Assembly (NCBI GenBank): GCA_033762735.1
Contig: JANRLJ010000094.1
Coordinates: 1 to 47,739, forward strand
DNA length: 47,739 bases
Source: JANRLJ01 sp033762735
GTDB taxonomy: Bacteria; Chloroflexota; Anaerolineae; Aggregatilineales; Phototrophicaceae
Direction of reading: 5' to 3'
The notes under the pieces were generated by a model, which saw only the letters and a list, made by a program, of their open reading frames with translations, was not told the origin of the DNA and did no database searches. Position 1 is the first letter of the stretch; each line of letters opens with the position of its first letter. A program made the position numbers and the translations under genes. Of the stretch, positions 33,908 to 43,934 are shown one piece after another.

Positions 33908-35452
33908 TTACGCCAGGTTATGCAGGTCGTCCAGCAGGATTTCGCCTGTGCGCAGGGCTTTGAGCGCGGCGGCGTGGCGGTCTTTCGCGCCGAGCTTGTC
34001 CATCGCGTGGGCGAGGTTTTCGATGATCTCAGACATCGGCAGTTCCAGCCTGCGCCCGATGGCATCGTTTTCATAGCCCGCCGCCACATAGAGCAGCACA
34101 CGCTGTTCGACTTCGGTCAGCTTGTCGGCGCTGTTGGTCGGGGCGAGTACGCCAGTGACAATCTTTTCCGCCACGCCGCGCCCCAGCACAAGCTGCCCCT
34201 GCATCACGCGCTGAATCGAGTCCAGCAGTTCGCTTTCGTCGGAAGATTTCAGGATGTAGCCGTGCGCACCCGCCCGCAGCGCCCGCACGATGTAGGCGTC
34301 TTCATCGCGCCCGGTCAGCACCAGCACCTTGACCTGCGGCGCTTTCTGGCGGACGTCAGGCAGGATGTCGATGCCGCCCTTGCCCGGCATGTTCAGGTCG
34401 AGCACGAGCAGATCGGGCAGAATGGCGACGGTCTGCTGGAGGGCGCTTTCGCCGTCAGACGCTTCCGCTACGACGACCAGCCCATCCTTGCTTTCCAGCA
34501 GCCCGGCCAGCGACTTGCGCAGCAGCGTATGATCGTCGGCCAGGATGATGCGCATGGCGCGTTTGCTGCGGCGGGTGGTATCGACCGGGCCTGCCTGCAT
34601 CGTATCCGCCCAACCGGGACGCGAGGAGATTGTCGGCACATCGACCGTCTCGGTGTTGGGGATGGCCGCGTCCAGCGCTTCCGCCAGCGCGTTACAGGTC
34701 TGGTAACGGCGAATGGGATTCTTTTCCAGCGCCTTGAGAATCACATTTTCCAGCGCCACAGGCAGATCGGCTACGATCAGGCGCGGCGGTGGCGGCGGCT
34801 GCTTGACCTGCTGCAACAGCAGGGCGCTGATGTCATCGGCATTAAAGGGAAGCTGCCCGGTCGCCATCTCGTACATGACGATGCCAAGCGAGTAGATGTC
34901 GGTACGGTGGTCGAGCTTTAAGCCCTGCGCCTGTTCGGGTGAAAGATAGGCCGGAGTCCCGATGACCATGCCGGTCGCCGTGACGCGCTTGGCCTCTCGC
35001 GGGAGCGCCAGACCTAAATCCATGATTTTAATCTGCCCGTGGGGCGTCACCTTGATGTTGGCGGGCTTGATGTCACGGTGGATGATCTGGCGGTCGTGGG
35101 CATATTGCAGCGCCAGCGCGATCTGCCGCCCCAGGTTGACGACCAGTTCGGCGGTGGAAGGGATGTAATCCCCCAGCGAAACGCCGTCCACATATTCCAC
35201 CACCAGGAAGTTGCGCCCGTTGTCCTCATCAATGTCGTAAATTGCCATGATATTAGGATGGTTCAACTGCGCGGCGGCGGTGGCTTCCTGGAAGAAGCGC
35301 TTGCGCGTCGTCTCCCGTACATGCGGCAGCAGCAGCTTGATAGCGACCTCACGCCCCAGCCGTTCGTCGAATGCTTTGTAGACGGTGGCGGTCGAACCAT
35401 CACCGAGATGTTCGCGGATGTCGTAGCGGTTGTTGAGTTTGCGTCCGATCAT
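33908..35452 (-). CDS. Fusion of a Ser/Thr protein kinase and a NarL-type response regulator
   Basis: Residues 8-265 are a Hanks-type kinase: glycine loop LGDGSTATVY (16-25), VAIK with K39, HRDIKPAN with catalytic D127, MDLG (D145) in place of DFG, and GTPAYLSPEQ (165-174). After a linker, residues 300-420 form a receiver domain with acidic D306/D307, phospho-acceptor D352 in LDLNMP, T380 and K402. Residues 444-500 form a LuxR-type helix-turn-helix (LTEVEQRVLLYVAAGYENDA), whose recognition helix (PMSEIIENLAHAM) departs from the usual pattern. There is no membrane helix, so it is cytoplasmic. Kinases are seldom fused to a whole response regulator. An internal ATG near 34555 could yield the regulator alone but has no binding site. 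Confidence 0.93.
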   Translation of the reverse strand: MIGRKLNNRYDIREHLGDGSTATVYKAFDERLGREVAIKLLLPHVRETTRKRFFQEATAAAQLNHPNIMAIYDIDEDNGRNFLVVEYVDGVSLGDYIPSTAELVVNLGRQIALALQYAHDRQIIHRDIKPANIKVTPHGQIKIMDLGLALPREAKRVTATGMVIGTPAYLSPEQAQGLKLDHRTDIYSLGIVMYEMATGQLPFNADDISALLLQQVKQPPPPPRLIVADLPVALENVILKALEKNPIRRYQTCNALAEALDAAIPNTETVDVPTISSRPGWADTMQAGPVDTTRRSKRAMRIILADDHTLLRKSLAGLLESKDGLVVVAEASDGESALQQTVAILPDLLVLDLNMPGKGGIDILPDVRQKAPQVKVLVLTGRDEDAYIVRALRAGAHGYILKSSDESELLDSIQRVMQGQLVLGRGVAEKIVTGVLAPTNSADKLTEVEQRVLLYVAAGYENDAIGRRLELPMSEIIENLAHAMDKLGAKDRHAAALKALRTGEILLDDLHNLA

Positions 35453-35591
35453 GGGGTGCCATCTGCCCGGAAATTATGAGAACGAATTAAGTGTAGCATA
35501 TCCCTCACCATTTTGCACCGAATCATAAATGGATCGCTATGCCCTTGAGTCGCCGTAGATGCAAGCCCCGCGCACAGCTATAATCCCCGCT

Positions 35592-37373
35592 ATGACGACA
35601 CGATTTTCACTCCCGAACGTTCCCCGCCGCCTGATCCTCGCGGCGTTCCTTCTGTTGACCCTTCTGTCGGTCGGGCTGGTGCTTGACCTGGCAAATCGCG
35701 GCCTTGTGTGGCAGTTCGCGTGGTCGGTTACGGGGGAAGAAGAACCCGTCGGCCAGGTACGCGGCCTGCTGGAATGGGCGGTCACTCAGACGCGCCCCCT
35801 GCCGCGCACCGCACCGCTGACCCCCGTCAACTATGCCCACGTCAATCCCTACGGCATCAACACCTTCTGGCAGCTTGAAGTCGAGGAAGCCAAGATCGAA
35901 CGGCAGGCGGAGATGATCGCTGACGCCGGATTCGGCTGGATTCGGCAGCAGTTCGAGTGGGCGGAAATCGAAGTTGATGGACGCGGTCAGTTCACCGACA
36001 GCCGCAACGATGTGGACGGCGACGGCGCTGTGGATACGATTTCGGGCTGGCTCAAGTACGACCGCATTGTGGAGATCGCCGAACAGCATGATCTGCAAAT
36101 TCAGGCGCGGCTGGATAACCCGCCCCGCTGGACACGCGCCGACCCCGACAAGGGCGACTTTGCCCCGCCCGACGATGTGCAGGATTTCGTCAATTTCGCC
36201 GCCGCCGTTGCCGAGCGCTACCAGGGGCGCATCCGCTTTTATCAGGTCTGGAACGAGCCGAACATCTATCCCGAATGGGGCAATCAACCGGTCGATCCCG
36301 AAGCCTACACCGACCTGCTGTGCCGCACGTATGACGCACTCAAAGCGGTTGATCCTGACATTGTCGTCATCAGCGGCGCACTCGCCCCGACCATTTCACT
36401 CACGGGGCGCGACCTGAACGACTTCATCTTCCTCCAGCGCATGTACGACGCGGGCGCGGGGCGCTGCTTCGACATCCTCTCGATGCAGGCCTATGGGCTG
36501 TTCAGCGGGCCGACCGACCAGCGGATGCGCCCGACAACGGTAAACGTGGCGCGGAATCAGTACATCCGAGAGTTGATGATCGCCAACGGCGACGCGCATA
36601 AAGCCATCTGGTTCAGCGAAATGGCCTGGAACCCGGTGCCGTCCGAATCGGATAATCCCGACGTGGCCGACCGCTACCGCTTCGGGCAGGTCACGCCCGC
36701 GCAGGCCGCCGACTATGCGCCCCAGTTGTATCAACGCGCACAGGAAGAATGGTCGTGGGTGGGGGTCATCAACTACTGGTTCTTCACCCGCCCGACCGAT
36801 TTCGAGCGCAACCAGTCGTTCTACTATTTCCGCATGGTCGAGCCGGACTGGAGCGAGGAAAAGCCCGACTATACGCCGCTGCCGATTTACGACTCGCTGC
36901 GCGACTTTATCACGACACAGCAGCCTGTCCTGCATGAAGGCGCACATGTCGGGGAAGATCACTGGGCGGTGCGCGAACGCGAGCTTGGCCCCGAAAGCGC
37001 CGAGGCCGATCAATTCCTGCTGACCGCTGTGCAGGAATACACCTTTACCACACGCGGGACAGACGTGCGGCTGCGGTGGCAGGGGCGGGCGCTGACGCTG
37101 GCGGTAAACGGCTACTATGTCGATCTGGAAGCGGCCATACCACGCGGCGACGGCGGCGAAAGCATGGAAATCCGGCTCGAACCCTCACTCTTGCCCGAAA
37201 CCCGCGACATCCGCCTCGTGACCGATTTTCCCTTCACGCTGGAACAGATCACGGTTGTTGACCGGACGTATGAGCGGGTGTTCCCGCTGGTGGCCGCCGC
37301 GCTGACCGGCCTCGTCACGCTGGTGTTTGTGCTGGTGAGCGCGTGGCGGGGACGCAGGGGGAAAGCCACGTAA
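35592..37373 (+). CDS. Membrane-anchored glycoside hydrolase (clan GH-A fold)
   Basis: From the ATG at 35592 the protein has 593 residues. A signal-anchor helix (LILAAFLLLTLLSVGLVLDL) lies at the N-terminus and a second helix (PLVAAALTGLVTLVFVLVSA) near the end. The central domain has the features of a TIM-barrel cellulase-like enzyme: GFGWIRQQFEWAEIE, the acid/base Glu in YQVWNEPNIYPEWG (about E222) and the probable nucleophile in AIWFSEMAWNP (about E343). GH39 or GH5-like families are candidates. DVDGDGAVD near residue 140 resembles a calcium loop. TATAAT at 35579-35584 ends eight bases before the start, so the mRNA might be leaderless. The glycosyltransferase gene follows. Confidence 0.8.
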   Translation: MTTRFSLPNVPRRLILAAFLLLTLLSVGLVLDLANRGLVWQFAWSVTGEEEPVGQVRGLLEWAVTQTRPLPRTAPLTPVNYAHVNPYGINTFWQLEVEEAKIERQAEMIADAGFGWIRQQFEWAEIEVDGRGQFTDSRNDVDGDGAVDTISGWLKYDRIVEIAEQHDLQIQARLDNPPRWTRADPDKGDFAPPDDVQDFVNFAAAVAERYQGRIRFYQVWNEPNIYPEWGNQPVDPEAYTDLLCRTYDALKAVDPDIVVISGALAPTISLTGRDLNDFIFLQRMYDAGAGRCFDILSMQAYGLFSGPTDQRMRPTTVNVARNQYIRELMIANGDAHKAIWFSEMAWNPVPSESDNPDVADRYRFGQVTPAQAADYAPQLYQRAQEEWSWVGVINYWFFTRPTDFERNQSFYYFRMVEPDWSEEKPDYTPLPIYDSLRDFITTQQPVLHEGAHVGEDHWAVRERELGPESAEADQFLLTAVQEYTFTTRGTDVRLRWQGRALTLAVNGYYVDLEAAIPRGDGGESMEIRLEPSLLPETRDIRLVTDFPFTLEQITVVDRTYERVFPLVAAALTGLVTLVFVLVSAWRGRRGKAT

Positions 37374-37412
37374 TGCGTTTTTTGCACCTTCATCTGCGAG
37401 TCGATAAACGTT

Positions 37413-37440
37413 ATAGGGACACGGCATGCCGTGTCCCTAC
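37413..37440. repeat. Dispersed palindrome, solo copy
   Basis: ATAGGGACACGG and CCGTGTCCCTAC flank centre GCATGC (arms identical except at the edge). It lies between the hydrolase and glycosyltransferase genes. Confidence 0.8.
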
Positions 37441-37467
37441 TGACCCACAAATGAAGGCAAAGCTCTT

Positions 37468-39484
<2,017 letters not shown>

Positions 39485-39510
<26 letters not shown>

Positions 39511-40180
39511 AGGTGCCGATTTTGCTGCCGTCAGCGCTGTCCTGCACATCCATTTCCAGTTCAGGGATGTAAATGCCGTCGCGGGCGTTGTCCGGTTCAT
39601 TGGGGAAGTAAAGTTGGGTAGTGAGCACAGGCTGATTCGGTGCCTGTACTTTGACGTGAATGTGGCGCGTCCGCCCCGGATACAATCCCGGCAGAATCGT
39701 CTCCAGCGTGTACTGCCCGTTCGCGTCGGTGAACTGATGCCCACGCAGCTTATAGCCCACGTTGTCGTAGTTGCCGCCGTCGTCCGCGTGCCAGAAATCG
39801 ATCAAGGCCTGCGCGACAGGCTCACAGCCTGTGGACAGCACCAACCCGCTCACGACCAGCCGTGTCCCGGTGATGCCCGGTTCGAGGAATGAGGTGCGCT
39901 GTGGGGTATTGGGCGTGTAATAGGGGCCTTCGGTCTGCGCCGGGGTGAGGTCGTCGTCATCATCGTCGCCGCAGGCGGGCGTGGGCGCGAGCGTAGGTGC
40001 CTGTACCACCGTTGTGCCTCTCAGCGCATCGGGCGTGGCTTCTGCGCCGCTCGATAACTCGTTGAGCATCTCATTCATCGTGCGTCCGCTGCAAGCCGCC
40101 AGCACCATCACCGCCGGGATTGCCAGCCCTCGCCACAGGAAGGCGCGGCGGGAAAGGGTTGTTGGGTTTTCGGTGTCCAT
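39485..40180 (-). CDS. Lipoprotein of the intradiol ring-cleavage dioxygenase family
   Basis: The 231-residue protein has SRRAFLWRGLAIP, a twin-arginine-type signal, and a lipobox LAAC with C30, so it is probably exported folded and lipidated. The mature domain is dioxygenase-like: TEGPYYTPNTPQRTSFLEPG, the ligand Tyr candidates in DNVGYKLRGHQFTD and LPGLYPGRTRHIHVKV (Y167, H173, H175). An Asp run (DDDDDD) stands near residue 74. Exported versions of this family occur in many bacteria, usually of unknown substrate. The 3' end overlaps the convergent glycosyltransferase gene by 26 bases. Confidence 0.88.
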
Positions 40181-40435
40181 GCTTCGTCCTCATCTGTTCG
40201 TGATGAGCGAAGTCTAGCACAGTCCGCACCCCTCAGGCACAGCCGCAACACTCTTTTTACAGGATGCGGGGGAAGAATTTACATCACGTGCTTTCCTGTT
40301 TTACGCCCTCACCCCAAACCCCTCTCCCTTATGGAGAGGGGCTTTAACTGCGACTCTCCCAACATCGCTGTGAAGGGTTTGCATAAGTCCTGATCTTTTT
40401 AATGAGACTGGGTTTCTCTTAAACCCACTGTCCGG
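40181..40435. repeat. Intergenic region with a CCCTCACCCC repeat
   Basis: GCCCTCACCCCAAACCCCTC begins at about 40305, followed by TCCCTTATGGAGAGGGGC up to about 40343 and a further CTCTCCC. A weak hairpin (TGGGTTT/AAACCCA) is at about 40408-40427 just past the ModA-like gene. No other feature is seen. Confidence 0.6.
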
Positions 40436-41707
40436 CTACCGCCCCACACGCGGCGCATCACGCAGGCTGATATTGACCACGCCGCTTACATAGCGCCCGC
40501 CGCGCCCGTCCCCCGGCACGACCAGCCGCAGCGGCCCCTGTTCATCGGCAATCGCTTCCCCGGCCTGTTCATAAGCTACCAGAATCGGCTGATTGCCGTA
40601 TTCGGGGTCGATCTCCGCCCACGCGATCACGACCTGATAGCCGTCGCTGCCTGTGACCACGATGAACATACTGAGGCGGTCATTGCGCACATCAGCGTTC
40701 AGGTTAGGCTGCGCGGTACTGATGATCTGCCACAGCGGAACACCAGTGAACTGTGTCGTCAACGTTTCCTCACCGCTCAGGTACGTCACATCCACCGTCT
40801 GTGCGCTGAAGCTGGTGCGAAGATCATCCACCGTCAGCGTGATCGGGTTCAACACCTGCCCATCGACGGTCAGCGCCGTGTTTCCTTCCGGCAGCGTGAC
40901 GCTGTAGGGGACTTCGGGAATCCGCACGGAGATGAAATTCCACGCCACCAGAATATCCTGCCCTTCGTCAGAGAGCACCAGATCGACAAAGGCCTGCGCC
41001 ACTGCCGGATTAGGCGTATCGTTCGTGACCGCGATGGGATAGGTGGCGATGGTGTTCAGGTAGTCGGGAATCGCGATGGTTGTGACCTGTGCGCTGATGT
41101 CGGGCGTGATGTCGGAGACATAGACCACCCCCGCGTCGGCCTCGCCCAGCGCGACTTTGGCCGCCACCTGCCGCACGTTCTGTTCCTCGCTGACGACGTT
41201 GGCATAGACCGCCTCGCGGTAAGCCTCACCGTAAGCCGGGTCAGCCGCCAGCCGTTCCAGCATGGTATCGGTGTAATCACGCACGGGCACATCCGGCGCG
41301 GCGATGACCAGCAGAACGCCTTCATTGCCCAGGTCGCGCAGGGTCTGGATGTTGGCGGGGTTGTCCGCCGGGATGACCAGCACCAGGCGGTTCTTGACAA
41401 AAGCTCGCGGACGGCCACCAATGCGGCCTGCGTCCTGGGCGGCGGTCATCTGGCGCGTGTTGGCGCTGGCGAACACATCCGCTGGCGCACCCTCGGCCAA
41501 CTGCGTCGCCAGGTCAGACGAACCCGCGAAGTTGAACACGACATCCACGCCGGGATTCTGCGCTTCAAACACCGCTCCGATTTCCTCAAAAGCATCAGTG
41601 AGGGAGGCTGCCGCGAAGACGTTGAGCGTGGTCGCTTGCTGCGCGTGGGCGGGAAAAGCAAACACAGTCAGGAGGGCGAACAGCAACAGCAGGGTAAAAC
41701 GGCGCAT
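40436..41707 (-). CDS. ModA-like binding protein fused to a sulfite-oxidase-like domain
   Basis: The first 260 residues resemble the molybdate-binding protein ModA: signal peptide ending FPAHAQQ, TLNVFAAASLTDAFEEIGAV, FNFAGSSDLATQLAEGAPAD, VFASANTRQMTAAQDAG, and later YPIAVTNDTPNPAVAQAFVD. The last 140 residues (ALTVDGQVLNPITLTVDDLR, GVPLWQIISTA, GQPLRLVVPGD-like GPLRLVVPGDGRGG) resemble the molybdopterin-binding domain of sulfite oxidases, but lack the core Cys. I chose the ATG at 41707 because AAAGGAG lies upstream; a second ATG at 41737 overlaps the PadR stop. No ModB or ModC gene is nearby. A PadR gene precedes it by 29 bases. Confidence 0.82.
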   Translation of the reverse strand: MRRFTLLLLFALLTVFAFPAHAQQATTLNVFAAASLTDAFEEIGAVFEAQNPGVDVVFNFAGSSDLATQLAEGAPADVFASANTRQMTAAQDAGRIGGRPRAFVKNRLVLVIPADNPANIQTLRDLGNEGVLLVIAAPDVPVRDYTDTMLERLAADPAYGEAYREAVYANVVSEEQNVRQVAAKVALGEADAGVVYVSDITPDISAQVTTIAIPDYLNTIATYPIAVTNDTPNPAVAQAFVDLVLSDEGQDILVAWNFISVRIPEVPYSVTLPEGNTALTVDGQVLNPITLTVDDLRTSFSAQTVDVTYLSGEETLTTQFTGVPLWQIISTAQPNLNADVRNDRLSMFIVVTGSDGYQVVIAWAEIDPEYGNQPILVAYEQAGEAIADEQGPLRLVVPGDGRGGRYVSGVVNISLRDAPRVGR

Positions 41708-41736
41708 TGGGGCATCTCTCCTTTTCGATAGGTTCA

Positions 41737-42282
41737 TCAACCATCCTCGTCATCAAGGCCGTGCGGGATGAGTTCGCAGCGGTCGATCCAGTTCAGCACC
41801 GCCTCCAACTGCCCGATCACCAGATCAAGCGCGAGGGCATGAATGCCGGGGTTGGCCTGTGCCCGCTGTTCGACCAACGCCATACGATGCTGCTGGCAGG
41901 CCAGTTTTTGCCGCTTCACCAGCGCAATCGTCGGGCGGTTGAGCAGCCGCGCGATGTACAGCCGACTCAGGAATTCCACCCGCACCCGGCGCACACTGGA
42001 TGACGGCTGGGTTTCTTCCAGCCATGCTTCCAGCCGGGCGCGTCCCGCGTCTGTCAGTGTGTACTCGGTTCGGGTCGGGGCGCTGTCGCTTTCGAGCCGC
42101 AGTCCAACGACCAACCCCTCGCGTTCCAGCCGCTTGAGCACGTTGTAAAGCTGGCTGGTGCTGAGGTTCCATACCTCGCCCAGGTGCGCCGGGTCGCGGA
42201 AGCATTCCAGCAGTTGATAGCCGTGCCGCGCTTCCGCCGCCAGCAGCCCCAGAATGGTTTCATCCGGCGTAAGCGAACCCAT
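41737..42282 (-). CDS. PadR-family transcriptional regulator
   Basis: The N-terminal winged helix fits PadR: LGLLAAEARHGYQLLECFRD, TSQLYNVLKRLEREGLV and EYTLTDAGRARLEAWLEE. The C-terminal helical part of about 90 residues forms a long coiled region (Vir-like). The protein of 181 residues is of the long PadR subgroup. It lies first in an operon with the ModA-like fusion, so it may control molybdate or sulfur-related genes; its effector is unknown. The IS4-like element has inserted 45 bases upstream of its start, which may affect its promoter. Confidence 0.9.
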   Translation of the reverse strand: MGSLTPDETILGLLAAEARHGYQLLECFRDPAHLGEVWNLSTSQLYNVLKRLEREGLVVGLRLESDSAPTRTEYTLTDAGRARLEAWLEETQPSSSVRRVRVEFLSRLYIARLLNRPTIALVKRQKLACQQHRMALVEQRAQANPGIHALALDLVIGQLEAVLNWIDRCELIPHGLDDEDG

Positions 42283-42421
42283 CTTTACATTTCTATTCTA
42301 TCGTGGAAGGTGAAAATCAGGGAGATGTACGGGCATAGTGCGCTACGCCCCATATGCACCAACTTAAGGAGAATGAGGTATCTTTATGGTTGCTGAAGAC
42401 CAAGAAAGGCACCTCATCTCC

Positions 42422-43719
42422 ATGACAACCATACCAGAACTGGCTGAAGTGATGCAAACGTTGTTGACAACAACAGCTAACACGTTGGGAAAAAAACAGG
42501 GTTTGTGCAACGCGAACGAGTGGTGAGCGGAGCAGGCTTTGCCCAAGCGCTGGTGTTTAGCTTTATGGCGCAACCGCAGGCGACGCGCTGCGAAGTGCGC
42601 CAAACAGCGGCCAGCGCAGGGATGCTGTTGAGTACGCAAGGGTTGGACAAACGGATGAATGGCAAAGCGGCGTACTTTCTGGACAGTTTACTGGCCGAGG
42701 CAGTGAAGCAAGTGGTGTGTGCCCACGCTCAACCCCGAAGCCTGCTGTCCCGCTTCAAGGGGGTGTACATCAGCGACAGCACTGTGGTGGCACTGCCGAG
42801 TGCGTTAGCAGCGGTGTTTGAGGGGGTCAATGGGGCACAGGACGCGGCGGTCAAAGTGGCGGTGCAATGGGATGTGGGCGCAGGAGGGCTGGGCGTGTGG
42901 TTGGGGGAAGGCAAGGTGCATGACCAACGCACGGGGGCAGTGACGCCCAACTTACCCGCTGGATCGTTGCGGCTCAACGATTTAGGCTTTTTCAACCTGA
43001 GCACCTTTGCGGAGGATGTGGAACACCAGCGCTACTTTTTCAGTCGCTACAAAGTCGGGACGCTGGTGTACGATGAGGATGGCAAGCGCCTCGACCTGGC
43101 GCAAGAGCTGGCTGGGCATGGACAGCAGGCGGTGGATCGGGCCATTTACCTGGGGAGTGAGCATCTCCCCTGTCGGCTCATTGCCCTGCCCGTATCGCCG
43201 CAGCAAGTGGGCAAACGGCGGCGACGCTTGGCCGAGATTGCGCGCAAACGCCAGCACCCGCCCAGTTCACAAGCGCTGGCATTGGCGGCGTGGACACTTT
43301 ACATCACCAACATCCCCACCGCGCTGTTAGCCACCCACCAAGCACCTGCTTTAGGGGCGACCCGCTGGCAGATTGAATGCCTGTTCAAGCGCTGGAAAAG
43401 TCAGGGGCAGCTTGCCACCTCCCGCAGCCACAACCCCTACCGGGTTCTGTGTGAATTCTATGCCAAACTGCTGGCGTGTCTGATCCAACACTGGCTGCTG
43501 TTGGTCAGCTGTTGGCATCGCTTGGAGCGTAGTTTGTATCAGGCCACCCAACTGCTTCACAAACGCGCTTTTTGTCTGTTGGACGCCCTCCACCATCTTC
43601 CCACCTTGATCCTGGTGTTAGAACGCACCGCTCAACTCTTGGCGCTCACTTGTGGCTTGTCCACTCGTTCTACCCATCCTTTAACTTTCCAACAATGGAT
43701 TGAGGACACTGCTCCTTAA
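42422..43719 (+). CDS. IS4-family DDE transposase, in two frames joined by a -1 shift
   Basis: The first frame starts with ATG at 42422 (or 42386) and encodes MTTIPELAEVMQTLLTTTAN, a typical start of such transposases, then stops after LCNANEW. The long second frame takes over at the A7 run at 42490-42496 and continues as TGFVQRERVVSGAGFAQALV to the end at 43719. Catalytic residues are all in the second frame: D in YISDSTVVALPS, D in RLNDLGFFNLS and E in RWQIECLFKRWK. Either the ribosome shifts at A AAA AAA, or the gene is inactivated by one base change. The unshifted frame begins at GTG 42505 and would lack the N-terminus. Confidence 0.82.
42490..42496 (+). other. A7 heptamer, candidate -1 frameshift site
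   Basis: In the upstream frame the bases read GGA AAA AAA CAG, so A AAA AAA fits the X XXY YYZ rule. A slip by -1 gives AAA AAA ACA GGG TTT GTG, which joins the family N-terminus to the conserved GFVQR segment. A downstream stimulating structure was not identified. Confidence 0.5.
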
Positions 43720-43756
43720 GTTGGTGCCTATGGGGCATAGTGCGCTACGCCCCTAC

Positions 43757-43866
43757 CAATGATGTCCTCGAAGTTCACCACGCCTGGATTGGTGTATTTG
43801 TATCCAGGCAGAACCTTTTGCACGACAAAACGCTCAAAAACGTTGAGATCGGAATGGATGCCGTTG
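43757..43866 (-). pseudogene. Possible gene remnant cut off by the IS
   Basis: On the minus strand a frame without start encodes HSDLNVFERFVVQKVLPGY and then KYTNPGVVNFEDII before a stop that lies inside the IS end. The amino acid usage is protein-like, but I recognise no family, and the frame is stopped a few codons upstream by a palindrome. It could be the end of a gene whose continuation was lost, or chance. Confidence 0.25.
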
Positions 43867-43895
43867 GTAGGGGCGGGGTTTAAACCCGCCCTTAC
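43867..43895. repeat. Dispersed palindrome with GTTTAAAC centre
   Basis: GTAGGGGCGGG and CCCGCCCTTAC flank GTTTAAA. The outer edges match the other palindromes, the inner part does not. It lies 40 bases past the stop of the sulfite oxidase gene. Confidence 0.75.
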
Positions 43896-43934
43896 TGGAA
43901 TCGGAGATATTGCCTGCCCCTGCGAAAACCGCTT

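Larger units (their letters stand above)
42327..43756 (+). mobile_element. IS4-like insertion sequence flanked by copies of one palindrome
   Basis: Inner terminal inverted repeats are CACCAACTTAAGGAG (42357-42371) and CTCCTTAAGTTGGTG (43712-43726), identical over 15 bases and, with the next ten bases outward (GCCCCATAT/GG), 24 of 25. Outside each lies GGGCATAGTGCGCTACGCCCC, same strand at both ends, at about 42331-42351 and 43733-43753. The left palindrome starts with GTAC and the right ends with CTAC. The core between the palindromes is 1380 bases and carries one transposase. The palindromes are either a long target duplication or part of the element. It lies between the PadR and sulfite oxidase genes. 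Confidence 0.85.
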
